Shown here: piece after piece, positions 21,598 to 30,629 of the stretch | Position numbering within the stretch: position 1 is the stretch's first letter | Layout: each line of letters begins with the position of its first letter | DNA from: Gilliamella sp. wkB171 | GTDB lineage: Bacteria; Pseudomonadota; Gammaproteobacteria; Enterobacterales; Orbaceae | Assembly (NCBI RefSeq): GCF_001693755.1 | Contig: NZ_LYST01000043.1 | Coordinates: 62,001 to 126,000 of the forward strand | Length of the DNA: 64,000 nucleotides | Reading direction: 5' to 3' | Translations under genes and position numbers: made by a program | The notes under the pieces: generated by a model | What the model was told of the DNA's origin: nothing | The model's database searches: none | What the model saw: the letters and a program-made list of their open reading frames with translations, nothing else

Positions 21598-23043
21598 TTA
21601 ATATTTAACACATGCAGTATATGCCAAACCAGGTTCAACAATAACATTACCCTCAACTATCCCTACACTATAATATCTGTTATTACCCAATACATCTTTT
21701 ACTGATGATTGTTCATTTGTGAAATAGAATTTATAGTAGATTAAATTTTTTAAATTTGGCAATCCAGACATCATATCTCGACCAATAATATCTAAAGGTG
21801 CATAGAAGTAGACTTTACCCCATTCTGGCGTTAACCCTTCACCGATTGCTCTTCTGTACCCATTGCCTTTTATATAATAACTATCGTTAGTTGTTGGAAT
21901 GTAAGATAAAGGAGAATTCGAGATCTCAGCTCGTGTTGGCAATCTATCATTATTTTGTTGACATAATTTATTCGAGTTTGACCAATTACCAGGTATGTTA
22001 TTCAAGAAATATAACCAATGATTGATAGAAAAAGTATAATAAAATTGGGCTAACGTCCGATTATTCGTGACTAATATTATAAATTTATCACCTTTTTTAG
22101 GTGCATTATTGGTAAATTTAAATTCACTTTTAGAATCAGCGCTTGAAGATCGAGCAGTATTTACTAATGAACTATTGGGATTTTTGACCAAGGTATAACT
22201 ATAATCCGATATGGGATTGACTGGTACAATTCTGAAACGAGCCTCTGGAAAACCATAAGTTGGAAAATGGTTTCCATTTAAATCTGTTGCTGTTGCCTTG
22301 AAGCCTTGATGAAAGGTAAATTGATCACTGTTATAAGAAGGATCAACACTTATTGTATCCGCGCCATAAGAAGCATAGTTATTCCCTTCACTCCAACCAT
22401 TGTTTGTAATCAATGCCAGTACGCCAGGTCTGATGTAACAGATACCATCATCAGCACTTACTTTAAATGTTTTAGACACTTCTCTTGGTTTTGAAGTGTC
22501 AGGAATACCGTATTGGGTTTTAGCAATAAATGTAATGGTCACCTTCACCGATAAATTTGCATTAACCGTAGATGACGTGCATACATCACGACCAAGGGGG
22601 GCTGTAGAATCAGAAGCAATAATGTTATTGTTTTGGTCAAGCCATTGAGCATTAATCGATTGAATGACGAAACTATCAATACTCGACAATTTATCCCCGT
22701 CCACATCAATAATATCACTATCATTTAAACTCGAAATATCGACATCAAATGAATAAAGGCTAGGTGAAGTATTGTAAGCAACAGAAATCTTATTTGCACT
22801 ACCCGGCGAAATAACGACTGGATCGAGATCATCTAATTTTAATTTGATTTTAATTCCGTTTAAAACTTTAGTATCCGCACTTGCAAGAATATCAGGAGGA
22901 TTACCATGGATATAATTTACCGTTATAATAGAGTAATTTGCTATTGTTATACGACTGTAAAATAACAATATAAATAAAACTATAATGTTTAATTTAAATC
23001 GAACAAAACACACTTTCTTTATATAATATATAATGTTATTCAT
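21598..23043 (-). CDS. Secreted adhesin-like protein with C-terminal lectin-type domain
   Basis: 481 residues from ATG 23043, preceded by GAGG at proper spacing; an upstream in-frame ATG at 23085 has no RBS. A signal peptide with a long n-region ends near SRITIA (about residue 35). The body is rich in Asn, Ser, Asp and Thr and predicted beta, with no obvious catalytic motif. The last ~130 residues read W-S-N-S-N-K-L-C, then RLPTRAEIS, later AIGEGLTPEWGKVYFY, and a final Cys in YTACVKY. This resembles the C-type-lectin-like tip found on intimin/invasin-type adhesins (WxxAxxYC, LPTxxEL, EWG, VACV). No beta-barrel or anchor is visible, so it may be released or held by a partner. Confidence 0.6.
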   Translation of the reverse strand: MNNIIYYIKKVCFVRFKLNIIVLFILLFYSRITIANYSIITVNYIHGNPPDILASADTKVLNGIKIKLKLDDLDPVVISPGSANKISVAYNTSPSLYSFDVDISSLNDSDIIDVDGDKLSSIDSFVIQSINAQWLDQNNNIIASDSTAPLGRDVCTSSTVNANLSVKVTITFIAKTQYGIPDTSKPREVSKTFKVSADDGICYIRPGVLALITNNGWSEGNNYASYGADTISVDPSYNSDQFTFHQGFKATATDLNGNHFPTYGFPEARFRIVPVNPISDYSYTLVKNPNSSLVNTARSSSADSKSEFKFTNNAPKKGDKFIILVTNNRTLAQFYYTFSINHWLYFLNNIPGNWSNSNKLCQQNNDRLPTRAEISNSPLSYIPTTNDSYYIKGNGYRRAIGEGLTPEWGKVYFYAPLDIIGRDMMSGLPNLKNLIYYKFYFTNEQSSVKDVLGNNRYYSVGIVEGNVIVEPGLAYTACVKY

Positions 23044-23587
23044 TTCTAAGCCTCTATTCATTAACTTATCCAAAGTGCTGAGCAAGATTATTGAGTTGAA
23101 GTTTGAACGAACAAATTAATTATCATTTGATAAAAAAATTGTGAACTTTTTAGCAGTTATCGATTATTACTTTTTGTTAGTGTTTATACCAACTTTATGC
23201 ATCTAAATATAAAGAGATGTCGTTTTGAAATTATTGCTAGATGCAAAAATAGTAACTATTTTTTTAAAATCCATTCCTATGTTGCATTTAAAACTAAAAT
23301 AATGACATTAAAAAAATACAAAAGAAAAGCTAATTAAAGAAAAGAATATGTTGGTTATACCCGAGTATAAAATTAAACGTCTATTTGGAGCAAAAAATGT
23401 AAACTTGTTAAATTTATTCGTCCAAAATAGAATATAATTTGTGCAATTCTATACCAAAAAAAATAGATTTCAAAGTGATTTCTACAAACGATAAAAATGA
23501 AAATAATATCAAATAGATTGAATAAAAGGATGACAAATCATCACCCTTTTAATTCGCTAAAATAAATTAAAGCAGATAAAAAAGTTA
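23044..23587. other. Intergenic region upstream of the adhesin-like gene, ending in the tex terminator
   Basis: About 540 bp of very AT-rich DNA with no ORF and no RNA gene that I recognise. It should contain the promoter of the minus-strand adhesin-like gene near 23050-23200. The terminator of tex lies at its right end. Confidence 0.4.
23524..23551 (-). terminator. Rho-independent terminator of tex
   Basis: On the minus strand AAAAGGGTGATGA, loop TTTG, TCATCCTTTT forms a stem with one bulge followed by A/T-rich sequence, 37 bp after the tex stop codon. Confidence 0.7.
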
Positions 23588-25891
23588 TTATTTTCCTTTT
23601 TTAAAAGCAGCAGCAAACGCATTACCCATTGCACTATTGGTGCTTGAAGGTGCATTGTGATTTTTTTGCACGTGATTGCTACGATGCTGGCTTTTATTTA
23701 CTTCGGCTTTAGTGGTCACCGCATCATCTAAACGCATGGTTAATGCAATACGTTTACGTGGAATATCGACTTCAACCACTTTAACTTTTACAATATCGCC
23801 AGCTTTGACAATCGATCGCGGATCTTCTACAAATTTATCTGAAAGAGCTGAAATATGCACTAAACCATCTTGATGTACACCAATATCAACAAATGCACCA
23901 AAATTGGTAACATTTGTTACCGCACCTTCCATAATCATGCCTATTTTTAAATCTTCCATTGTTTCGATATTATCAGCAAACTGGGCAGTTTTAAATTCAG
24001 GTCTTGGATCACGTCCGGGTTTATCAAGTTCTTTGATGATATCTGTGACTGTTGGCACACCAAAATGATCATCGACATAATCAACCGCTTTCAATGATTT
24101 AAGATAACTGCTATCACCTAGAATCTCTTTTAAGGATTTATGATTCTTTTCTAAAATCCTTTCAACTACCGGATAAGCTTCAGGATGCACAGCAGAGGCA
24201 TCGAGCGGATTTTTACCATCCATGATACGCAAAAAACCTGCACACTGTTCAAAAGCTTTAGGCCCTAATCTTGCAACTTTGAGCAATTGCTTACGGTCTA
24301 AAAATTGACCATTGTCATTACGCCAATCAACAATATTTTGGGCAATGACTTTGTTAAGCCCTGCAATGCGCGCGAGTAACATCACAGAAGCCGTATTTAA
24401 ATTAACCCCTACCGCATTTACCCCATCTTCGACAACAGCGTCAAGCTTTTTGGCTAATTGTGTTTGACTTACATCATGCTGATATTGTCCTACGCCAATT
24501 GATTTAGGATCGATTTTCACCAGTTCAGCTAATGGATCTTGTAACCGACGCGCAATCGATACTGCGCCGCGTAATGATACATCAAGGTCCGGAAACTCTT
24601 GCGCGGCCAGTTCTGAGGCAGAATACACCGATGCCCCCGCTTCGCTAACAATCACTTTTTGCGCTTTCACTTCGGGATATTTTTTTTGCACATCAAGATA
24701 AAAACGTTCTGTTTCCCGCGATGCCGTGCCGTTACCAATCGCCACTAATTCGACTTGATACTTAATACAAAGGGCCGCAATTATCATCGCAGCTTTATCT
24801 GCCTGTCCTGTATGCGGATAGATTGTTTCGGTCGCAACAAGTTTTCCTGTAGCATCAACCACCGCGATTTTAACGCCGGTACGTAAGCCGGGATCCATCC
24901 CCATCGTGACTTTCATACCAGCAGGCGCAGCCATGAGCATATCATGTAAGTTAGCTGCAAAAACATTAATTGCTTCTTCTTCTGCTCGCTCACGTAAAGT
25001 CGTCATCAGTTCAGTTTCCATGTGCATTAAAATTTTAATGCGCCATGTCCAATTAATTACTGCCTTTCGCCACTTATCAGCAGGTTGATCATTAAAATGA
25101 ACACCCAAATGCTCGGTAATAATCTGTTCACAATAGCTCTCTTTTGGCGGCTCTTCGAATTGAGGATCAGCATTTAATGATAGTTGTAAAAAACCTTCAT
25201 TACGACCACGGAACATTGCTAATGCGCGATGAGAAGGCACTTTAGAGATAAGCTCACTTTGCGCAAAATAATCACGAAATTTGGCGCCGTCTTCTTCTTT
25301 ACCCGCAACAACCTGCGACACTAAATGGGCATTGTTCCATAAATAATGACGAACTTTAGCAAGTAAAGCGGCATCTTCAGCAAAACGTTCCATTAAAATA
25401 TAGCGTGCGCCATCTAGCGCTGATTTGCTATCAGCAATACCTTTATCATTGTTAATATATTTTTCTGCTTCGGTTTCTGGATTAAGGTGTGGGCTTTGCC
25501 ATAAATCATCAGCTAGTGGCTCAAGTCCTGCTTCAATGGCGATTTGCCCTCGGGTACGACGCTTAGGTTTATAAGGTAAATAAAGGTCCTCAAGCTCAGT
25601 TTTGCTAAGTGTCTGTGTGATTTTTTCACTTAATTCTGTGGTTAATTTACCTTGCTCTTCGATTGATTTTAATATTGTTTGTTTACGATCTTCAAGCTCT
25701 CGCAAATAACTCAAACGACTGTCTAGCGTGCGTAGTTGGGTATCGTCTAATCCTCCCGTTACTTCTTTACGATAACGGGCAATAAAAGGGACGGTACTTC
25801 CTTCATCTAATAATTGAATAGCCGCTAAAACTTGTTCTGGTTTTACCGTGAGTTCACCGGCTATAATATGGCTAATTTGATTATTTATCAT
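23588..25891 (-). CDS. tex: RNA-binding transcription accessory protein Tex
   Basis: 767 residues from ATG 25891. That start aligns with the E. coli protein (YhgF) and has GAGAT upstream; an in-frame ATG at 25909 has no RBS. The N-terminal helical region has [18 protein letters not shown] and [14 protein letters not shown], the YqgF/RNase-H-like domain [14 protein letters not shown], helix-hairpin-helix segments follow, and an S1 RNA-binding domain ([19 protein letters not shown]) lies near residues 640-710. Tex binds nucleic acid and associates with transcription; its exact role is unsettled. It is divergent from greB with only 42 bp between start codons, the same neighbours as in E. coli. 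Confidence 0.96.
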   Translation of the reverse strand: MINNQISHIIAGELTVKPEQVLAAIQLLDEGSTVPFIARYRKEVTGGLDDTQLRTLDSRLSYLRELEDRKQTILKSIEEQGKLTTELSEKITQTLSKTELEDLYLPYKPKRRTRGQIAIEAGLEPLADDLWQSPHLNPETEAEKYINNDKGIADSKSALDGARYILMERFAEDAALLAKVRHYLWNNAHLVSQVVAGKEEDGAKFRDYFAQSELISKVPSHRALAMFRGRNEGFLQLSLNADPQFEEPPKESYCEQIITEHLGVHFNDQPADKWRKAVINWTWRIKILMHMETELMTTLRERAEEEAINVFAANLHDMLMAAPAGMKVTMGMDPGLRTGVKIAVVDATGKLVATETIYPHTGQADKAAMIIAALCIKYQVELVAIGNGTASRETERFYLDVQKKYPEVKAQKVIVSEAGASVYSASELAAQEFPDLDVSLRGAVSIARRLQDPLAELVKIDPKSIGVGQYQHDVSQTQLAKKLDAVVEDGVNAVGVNLNTASVMLLARIAGLNKVIAQNIVDWRNDNGQFLDRKQLLKVARLGPKAFEQCAGFLRIMDGKNPLDASAVHPEAYPVVERILEKNHKSLKEILGDSSYLKSLKAVDYVDDHFGVPTVTDIIKELDKPGRDPRPEFKTAQFADNIETMEDLKIGMIMEGAVTNVTNFGAFVDIGVHQDGLVHISALSDKFVEDPRSIVKAGDIVKVKVVEVDIPRKRIALTMRLDDAVTTKAEVNKSQHRSNHVQKNHNAPSSTNSAMGNAFAAAFKKGK

Positions 25892-25933
25892 GGTATCTCT
25901 GTATATCATCGATTAACGGAATAGAATTTTATT

Positions 25934-26419
25934 ATGCAAAAAGCTAATTATATAACAAGAGAGGGCTATTTGGCACTCGATCGTGAACTGAAATATTTAT
26001 GGAAAATAGAAAGACCACAAGTGACACAAGCGGTTTCTGATGCCGCAGCACTTGGCGATCGCAGTGAAAATGCAGAATATATTTATGGCAAGCGAAGATT
26101 ACGCGAAATTGATAGACGAGTACGCTTTCTGACTAAACGTTTAGAAACACTGACAATTGTTGATCCCGATCCTAAGCAGGAAGGTAAAGTATTTTTTGGG
26201 GCTTGGGTAAAGCTAGAAGATGAGTCCGGCGATATACATGTTTATCGTATTGTTGGTACCGATGAATTCGATCCGAAAAAAAATTGGATCTCAATAAACA
26301 GCCCTGTTGCCCGCGCATTAATTGGTCATAAGGTCGATGATGAAATATCGGTTATGACCCCTAATGGCACAAATTACCTTTATATCATGGCTATTAGCTA
26401 TCAAGAATTAACTCTTTAA
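25934..26419 (+). CDS. greB: Transcript cleavage factor GreB
   Basis: 161 residues. An N-terminal antiparallel coiled coil carries the acidic tip ALGDRSENAEY (metal-coordinating Asp and Glu that enter the RNA polymerase secondary channel), followed by GKRRLREIDRRVRFL, the extended basic surface typical of GreB as opposed to GreA, and a C-terminal FKBP-like domain. It rescues backtracked RNA polymerase by stimulating cleavage of the 3' RNA end. It is divergent from tex, sharing a very short promoter region. Confidence 0.95.
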   Translation: MQKANYITREGYLALDRELKYLWKIERPQVTQAVSDAAALGDRSENAEYIYGKRRLREIDRRVRFLTKRLETLTIVDPDPKQEGKVFFGAWVKLEDESGDIHVYRIVGTDEFDPKKNWISINSPVARALIGHKVDDEISVMTPNGTNYLYIMAISYQELTL

Positions 26420-26568
26420 TCTATTTAATTGATTAAAATGACACTTTAAAAATCAAATAATTTATTATGCTCAATCAGATGTTACTAATATTGTCTGACA
26501 AATAATTTTCTATAACTTGTAGGCAAATAAAGCTATAATTTAACAATTGAATCTTAAGTACAATTATC

Positions 26569-27672
26569 ATGATGTTAGTTGATCAGTTATACATTTATCC
26601 CTGCAAATCCATGAAAGGTATTCCCGTAAAAAAAGCCACCACCACCGAAGGCGGCTTTCAATACGATCGTGTTTTGATGATAAGTGAACCCGATGGGACT
26701 TTTATTACAGCAAGACAATATCCACAGTTATTAAAAATCGAAACCACACTGGTAGATAATAAGATTCATCTACAATTACCCTCTAAGCAAGCAATGGCTA
26801 TTGATTTAGATGATTTTTCACAAGATGTTGAACCTACTCAAGTATGGGAAAATCATTTTACTTCGCATATTGCGCCAATTAGTGTCAATCAATTTATGAG
26901 TCAGTTCTTGCAAAAAGATGTACAAGTACGTTGGGTAGGTAACCATTTATCACGACGTGCAAAACACTATTCTGATGTAGCGGTAAGCTTTGCTGATGGA
27001 TATCCCTATCTGTTACTTAATCAATCCTCTTTTAATTATTTACAACAACAATGCCCGGAAAAACTCGATATTCGCCAATTTCGCGGTAATATTATTATTA
27101 AAGATGCGTTACCCTTTGCAGAAGATGGTTGGAAAACCATTAAAATTGGTCAAGTTATATTTGATATTGTTAAACCCTGTACGCGATGTGTTGTAACAAC
27201 CATGAATGTTGAAACAAGTAAACTATCAACCGATAATGAACCGCTGAAAACGTTACGCTATTTCAGAGCTGATAGTGAGGATAAAATTGATTTTGGTATG
27301 AATATGATTGCTCGTAATCATGGTACCGTCTGTTTAGATGATCCGATAGAAGTACTGGAGCGACAACCAGCTAAAAATTATATTAAAAACTTTCCTAAAG
27401 AATCAAGAAAAGACTATCAACCTTGTACAATTACTTTTCAAGATAAAAAAATTAAAGGTAATAATCAGCAAACAATTTTAGAACAATTAGAACAACATCA
27501 AATAGCTGTGCCCTATTCTTGTCGTGCCGGTATTTGTGGACGTTGTCAGGTGCTTTTGAAAAGTGGTGAAGTAACAGCGATGACTAAAGCTGCTATCAAA
27601 AGAGGAAATCGAATTTTAGCTTGTAGCTGTATACCCAAAAGTAATATTGAAATTGAATTAGTTAAGAAATAG
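26569..27672 (+). CDS. ycbX: MOSC domain / 2Fe-2S protein YcbX
   Basis: 367 residues. An N-terminal beta-barrel domain (LYIYPCKSMKGI) and a MOSC domain with RQFRGNIII and the conserved cysteine of PCTRCVVTT are fused to a C-terminal ferredoxin-like domain with the cluster motif CRAGICGRC and a distal CSC. In E. coli YcbX is a molybdenum-dependent enzyme that reduces N-hydroxylated bases such as 6-hydroxylaminopurine. Two adjacent ATGs (26569, 26572) are possible starts and no strong RBS is visible. Its 3' end overlaps convergent zapC by 11 bp, keeping the E. coli neighbour pair. Confidence 0.92.
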   Translation: MMLVDQLYIYPCKSMKGIPVKKATTTEGGFQYDRVLMISEPDGTFITARQYPQLLKIETTLVDNKIHLQLPSKQAMAIDLDDFSQDVEPTQVWENHFTSHIAPISVNQFMSQFLQKDVQVRWVGNHLSRRAKHYSDVAVSFADGYPYLLLNQSSFNYLQQQCPEKLDIRQFRGNIIIKDALPFAEDGWKTIKIGQVIFDIVKPCTRCVVTTMNVETSKLSTDNEPLKTLRYFRADSEDKIDFGMNMIARNHGTVCLDDPIEVLERQPAKNYIKNFPKESRKDYQPCTITFQDKKIKGNNQQTILEQLEQHQIAVPYSCRAGICGRCQVLLKSGEVTAMTKAAIKRGNRILACSCIPKSNIEIELVKK

Positions 27673-28234
27673 CTTCTAACTCAAGTGGATGTTTACTATG
27701 AATATCATCAATTGAACTTGTTGAAATTGGCATTAATCTATCATTCATCACTTTAATCGCTTCTGAAAAACAGAAGGTTTTGTTCATAGCCACAAACGTC
27801 GGTTGAGCAACAATGCAAAGCGACGCGTTTTCGCCGGCTTCAACGACCATTAAAAACACTGATTGCCCCCCTTCTTGCATATTTACTACAACAATATCGG
27901 CCATTTTAGGTCGATATGCCGTTATTTGCTGTGAAAAGTACCAACTTTTTGGCATTTGTGGCTTTAAAAAATTGGCAGCAACAATTGCATTTATCGACAA
28001 TTCAATTTTTTGCGAATCGTTAAGATTCAATAATTGACAGCTATCAAAAAATTGATAATAAGCGGTTGCATCACTGACAGAAAAAGGAAACTCGCCAAAA
28101 ACATCGGGAATCAACATTTTACTAGGATAACATGAACGAAATAGCATTTCGGGCGATACTTCAAGCATCAAGCTATCATAATCACTATCAAAATACCAAC
28201 GCCAACTATCAGTTGGTCGAAAAGCTAATTTCAT
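27662..28234 (-). CDS. zapC: Cell division protein ZapC
   Basis: 190 residues. It aligns with E. coli ZapC (YcbW): DSWRWYFDSDYDSLMLEVS near the N-terminus, 'MLFRSCYPSKML', FLKPQMPKSWYFSQQ, 'VVEAGENASLCIVAQP' and 'AIKVMNDRLMP'. ZapC is a cytoplasmic FtsZ-binding protein that promotes bundling of FtsZ protofilaments and stabilises the Z ring. It is convergent with ycbX and overlaps its end. The family is limited to gammaproteobacteria near the enterics, which helps place the organism. Confidence 0.93.
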   Translation of the reverse strand: MKLAFRPTDSWRWYFDSDYDSLMLEVSPEMLFRSCYPSKMLIPDVFGEFPFSVSDATAYYQFFDSCQLLNLNDSQKIELSINAIVAANFLKPQMPKSWYFSQQITAYRPKMADIVVVNMQEGGQSVFLMVVEAGENASLCIVAQPTFVAMNKTFCFSEAIKVMNDRLMPISTSSIDDIHSKHPLELEAIS

Positions 28235-28370
28235 TGAGATATTACCCTTTTTAAAGTTGAACTAAATTTGCACAAAAAGATAACATAACTTAGATAAAAA
28301 ATAAATAATAAATTAAAATAAAAACTTTTTAATTGCTTAATTTTTAAAAAATTTATCAGTAATGGGTAAA

Positions 28371-28424
28371 GATCAAAACGATCTAACTTGGATCTTTTTT
28401 AAGGATCATTGATCCGATTCGATC
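28371..28424. other. Cluster of six GATC (Dam) sites beside an AT-rich tract
   Basis: GATC occurs at 28371, 28380, 28391, 28404, 28411 and 28421, with a seventh at 28498. Spacings of 7-13 bp are close to one helical turn. To the left (28280-28360) lies a run of almost pure A/T. GATCTTTTTTAAG at 28391 agrees with 10 of 13 positions of the E. coli oriC 13-mer consensus as I recall it. Imperfect DnaA-box-like 9-mers occur at 28266 (ATTTGCACA), 28559 (TTATCCAAG) and 28593 (TTAATCACA). This looks like a Dam/SeqA-responsive element; an origin is possible but unproven, as the flanking genes are not usual oriC neighbours. Confidence 0.45.
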
Positions 28425-28619
28425 CGACTTTTTTTATATCATAACATATAGCTTAAATTAAACTTCTTTACAGAATATCAATGCGAGATAGGATTATGAT
28501 CGATTTAGATAATTTTAAATGATGATGAGATAATTAATAGGAAGAAGATTACCTTGGTTTATCCAAGGTATAAAATGATTGTAAACCAGATATTAATCAC
28601 AACTAAATTTCTGTAAAAT

Positions 28620-29547
28620 TTTTAACTCTGCCTACACGGCAGTGAACTATTTCTCACCCGAACGCCAATAGGGCAGTCGTTTCTAAACTACCTACACGGC
28701 AGTGAACTTATGTTTTTAACGCTAGTTATATATGCAATCTTTCTAAACTACCTACACGGCAGTGAACGAGAATAGTATGATAATTTTTGATGTCGAAGAT
28801 TTCTAAACTACCTACACGGCAGTGAACATTTGTTGTTTAATCTGCTCTACTTTTTCCTTTTTCTAAACTACCTACACGGCAGTGAACAATTGAATCAGCA
28901 AATAGCATCTGCAGCAACATTTCTAAACTACCTACACGGCAGTGAACATTCTATTTATGTTGAGCCATTCGGCGGTGCATTTCTAAACTACCTACACGGC
29001 AGTGAACAATAGTTAAGCAGATCTTTAGCGCTTGAAAGATTTCTAAACTACCTACACGGCAGTGAACTTAACTGAATTCAAAAAATTAATTGATGCAGCT
29101 TTCTAAACTACCTACACGGCAGTGAACTACTAAGATGTTTCCACCATTCATCATAAAGTTTTCTAAACTACCTACACGGCAGTGAACTACCAGCCTCGGT
29201 TGCATCGCCCAATTCTTTGTTTCTAAACTACCTACACGGCAGTGAACCATGATCAATGATAATTGCTGGATTATCCTTATTTCTAAACTACCTACACGGC
29301 AGTGAACTAACCAACCTTTGTTTACATCTTGCAATAATGTTTCTAAACTACCTACACGGCAGTGAACAAGTTGTGGATTTTAATTTCACAATTTGCACAT
29401 TTCTAAACTACCTACACGGCAGTGAACGAGTTTATGAACTCATTGGCTGATTCAAGTATTTTCTAAACTACCTACACGGCAGTGAACCTTTGCACAATTT
29501 GCCACACTTTTAGTGCGCATTTCTAAACTACCTACACGGCAGTGAAC
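28620..29547 (-). CRISPR. Type I-F-like CRISPR array, 16 repeats and 15 spacers, no cas genes nearby
   Basis: 28-bp repeats alternate with 32-bp spacers in an exact 60-bp period. In crRNA sense (minus strand) the repeat begins GTTCACTGCC and ends TAGTTTAGAAA with the palindromic core of type I-F repeats. Fifteen copies (first bases 28680, 28740 ... 29520) are identical; the copy at 28620 is degenerate in its left half, marking the trailer end. The leader is therefore on the right (29548 onward) and transcription runs leftward. All 15 spacers differ. No cas1, cas2-3 or csy genes occur in the window, so interference would need cas genes elsewhere. Confidence 0.97.
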
Positions 29548-29700
29548 TAGAGTACGACCTACTATAATCGTTGTTCAGATAAAGGTAAATGATATTTTTG
29601 CTTTTAAAAACCCTTTTTTTGTAGCTATTTTTAATCTATTGATTTTATTAACTTTTAAAATGGGCGAAAAAAAAGGGTTAAAAAAAGGGGAATTTTTTGT
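29548..29700 (-). promoter_or_regulatory. CRISPR leader of the main array
   Basis: AT-rich DNA immediately upstream (minus-strand sense) of the first intact repeat. It contains a 12-bp inverted repeat, AACCCTTTTTTT at 29609-29620 and AAAAAAAGGGTT at 29668-29679. Leader position follows from repeat orientation and from the degenerate repeat at the opposite end. It should carry the promoter for the crRNA precursor and any IHF/adaptation signals; precise -35/-10 boxes were not assigned. Confidence 0.6.
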
Positions 29701-29931
29701 TTTATTTATTCAGCTGTAATAAAACTAAAATTTATTTATACCCTTATAATTCTTAGCAAGAAATCAATCAATTAATCTGGTTACAGTAAGAAAATAAAAT
29801 CAATAATATATTGCTGATAACCTGTGACTAACGTAATAAATAAGTTCGACGTTTTAACATTGATTTTATTCATACCCAAGATAGGACAATTAATTAACAC
29901 TCTGTAATTTTTACTATTAGTCTGTATTTTT

Positions 29932-30197
29932 ATTCACTACTCTGTAAGTAGTTTAGAAAATTCGAGATAATTGACCTCCTCGACCCGCTAAGTTCACTGC
30001 CGTATAAATAGTTTAGAAATCTTGTAAATATCACCTAACCTTAGGTAACCGGTTCACAGTCAGGTATATGGTGTAGATAGATATAGATCAGTTGGGAAAA
30101 ATAGTTTGCATTCACTGCAGTGTGGGTTGTTAAATATCGACCGTTATTGATAACGCAATCAATGCATTGTTTAGCTGCATGGCAGGTTGTTGATGAT
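29932..30197 (+). CRISPR. Decayed, oppositely oriented second CRISPR array (about five repeats)
   Basis: Repeat relatives lie on the plus strand at 29932-29959 (23 of 28 positions equal to the main-array repeat), 29992-30019 (25/28), 30052-30079 (19/28), 30110-30137 (20/28) and 30170-30197 (16/28). Start-to-start distances are 60, 60, 58 and 60 bp, so spacer lengths are 32, 32, 30 and 32 bp. Register is kept while sequence decays away from the leader side, which indicates a fossil or silent array rather than chance. The first two repeats are certain, the third likely, the last two tentative. Confidence 0.75.
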
Positions 30198-30586
30198 AAT
30201 CATAATGCTTTTTTATTTGACTAGTTTTGACAAATTTTTAAATAGCTTTCTAACTCACTAAAGCGTCTTGCTAAAACTTAAAAGTTTTTTAAATAAAAAG
30301 AGTATTAAGACTCAAATTTCAGTAATAAATGGGCTATATCATAGCGTTATTTGCTGCCAAAAAATACAAAAAAATGCCATATAACCAAGTAAGTTAAGTC
30401 GCTATCATCCAATTAAAGGTTACTATATATTAACTAGCATTTCTTAAAGTTGAAGTAAATTGTAAGTGATAAATCGTAGTACTGTTATCCTCAATCCTGT
30501 GACAGGATTTTGATATACACGATTAATATTAGTCGATATGACGTCAACATTTATTCAAACAATAGAGAATATTTACTTTAAAATAA
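30198..30586. other. Intergenic spacer between CRISPR region and ilvC terminator
   Basis: AT-rich, no ORF recognised. It contains a small hairpin AATCCTG-TGA-CAGGATT at 30493-30509 followed by TTT, which could terminate rightward transcription from the decayed array. Confidence 0.3.
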
Positions 30587-30612
30587 TAAAAGGCGTCATT
30601 TGACACCTTTTA
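30587..30612 (-). terminator. Rho-independent terminator of ilvC
   Basis: TAAAAGGCGTCA and TGACACCTTTTA separated by TT form a 12-bp stem with one mismatch, 17 bp after the ilvC stop, with A/T-rich flanks. Confidence 0.75.
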
Positions 30613-30629
30613 TTAGTTAGGATAGTTGA

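Noticed and set aside
28830-29450. ORFs of 60-82 residues with repeated peptides FLNYLHGSE or VHCRVGSLE
   Set aside because: They are translations of the CRISPR repeat-spacer array (repeat plus spacer is 60 bp, a multiple of three), not genes.
29548-29579. A sixteenth spacer to the right of the last repeat
   Set aside because: No repeat follows at 29580; by repeat orientation this is the leader, not a spacer.
28620-30197. CRISPR-associated transposon (Tn7-like I-F3) remnant
   Set aside because: No tnsA/B/C, tniQ or Tn7 end-like repeats are visible; paired arrays alone do not support it.
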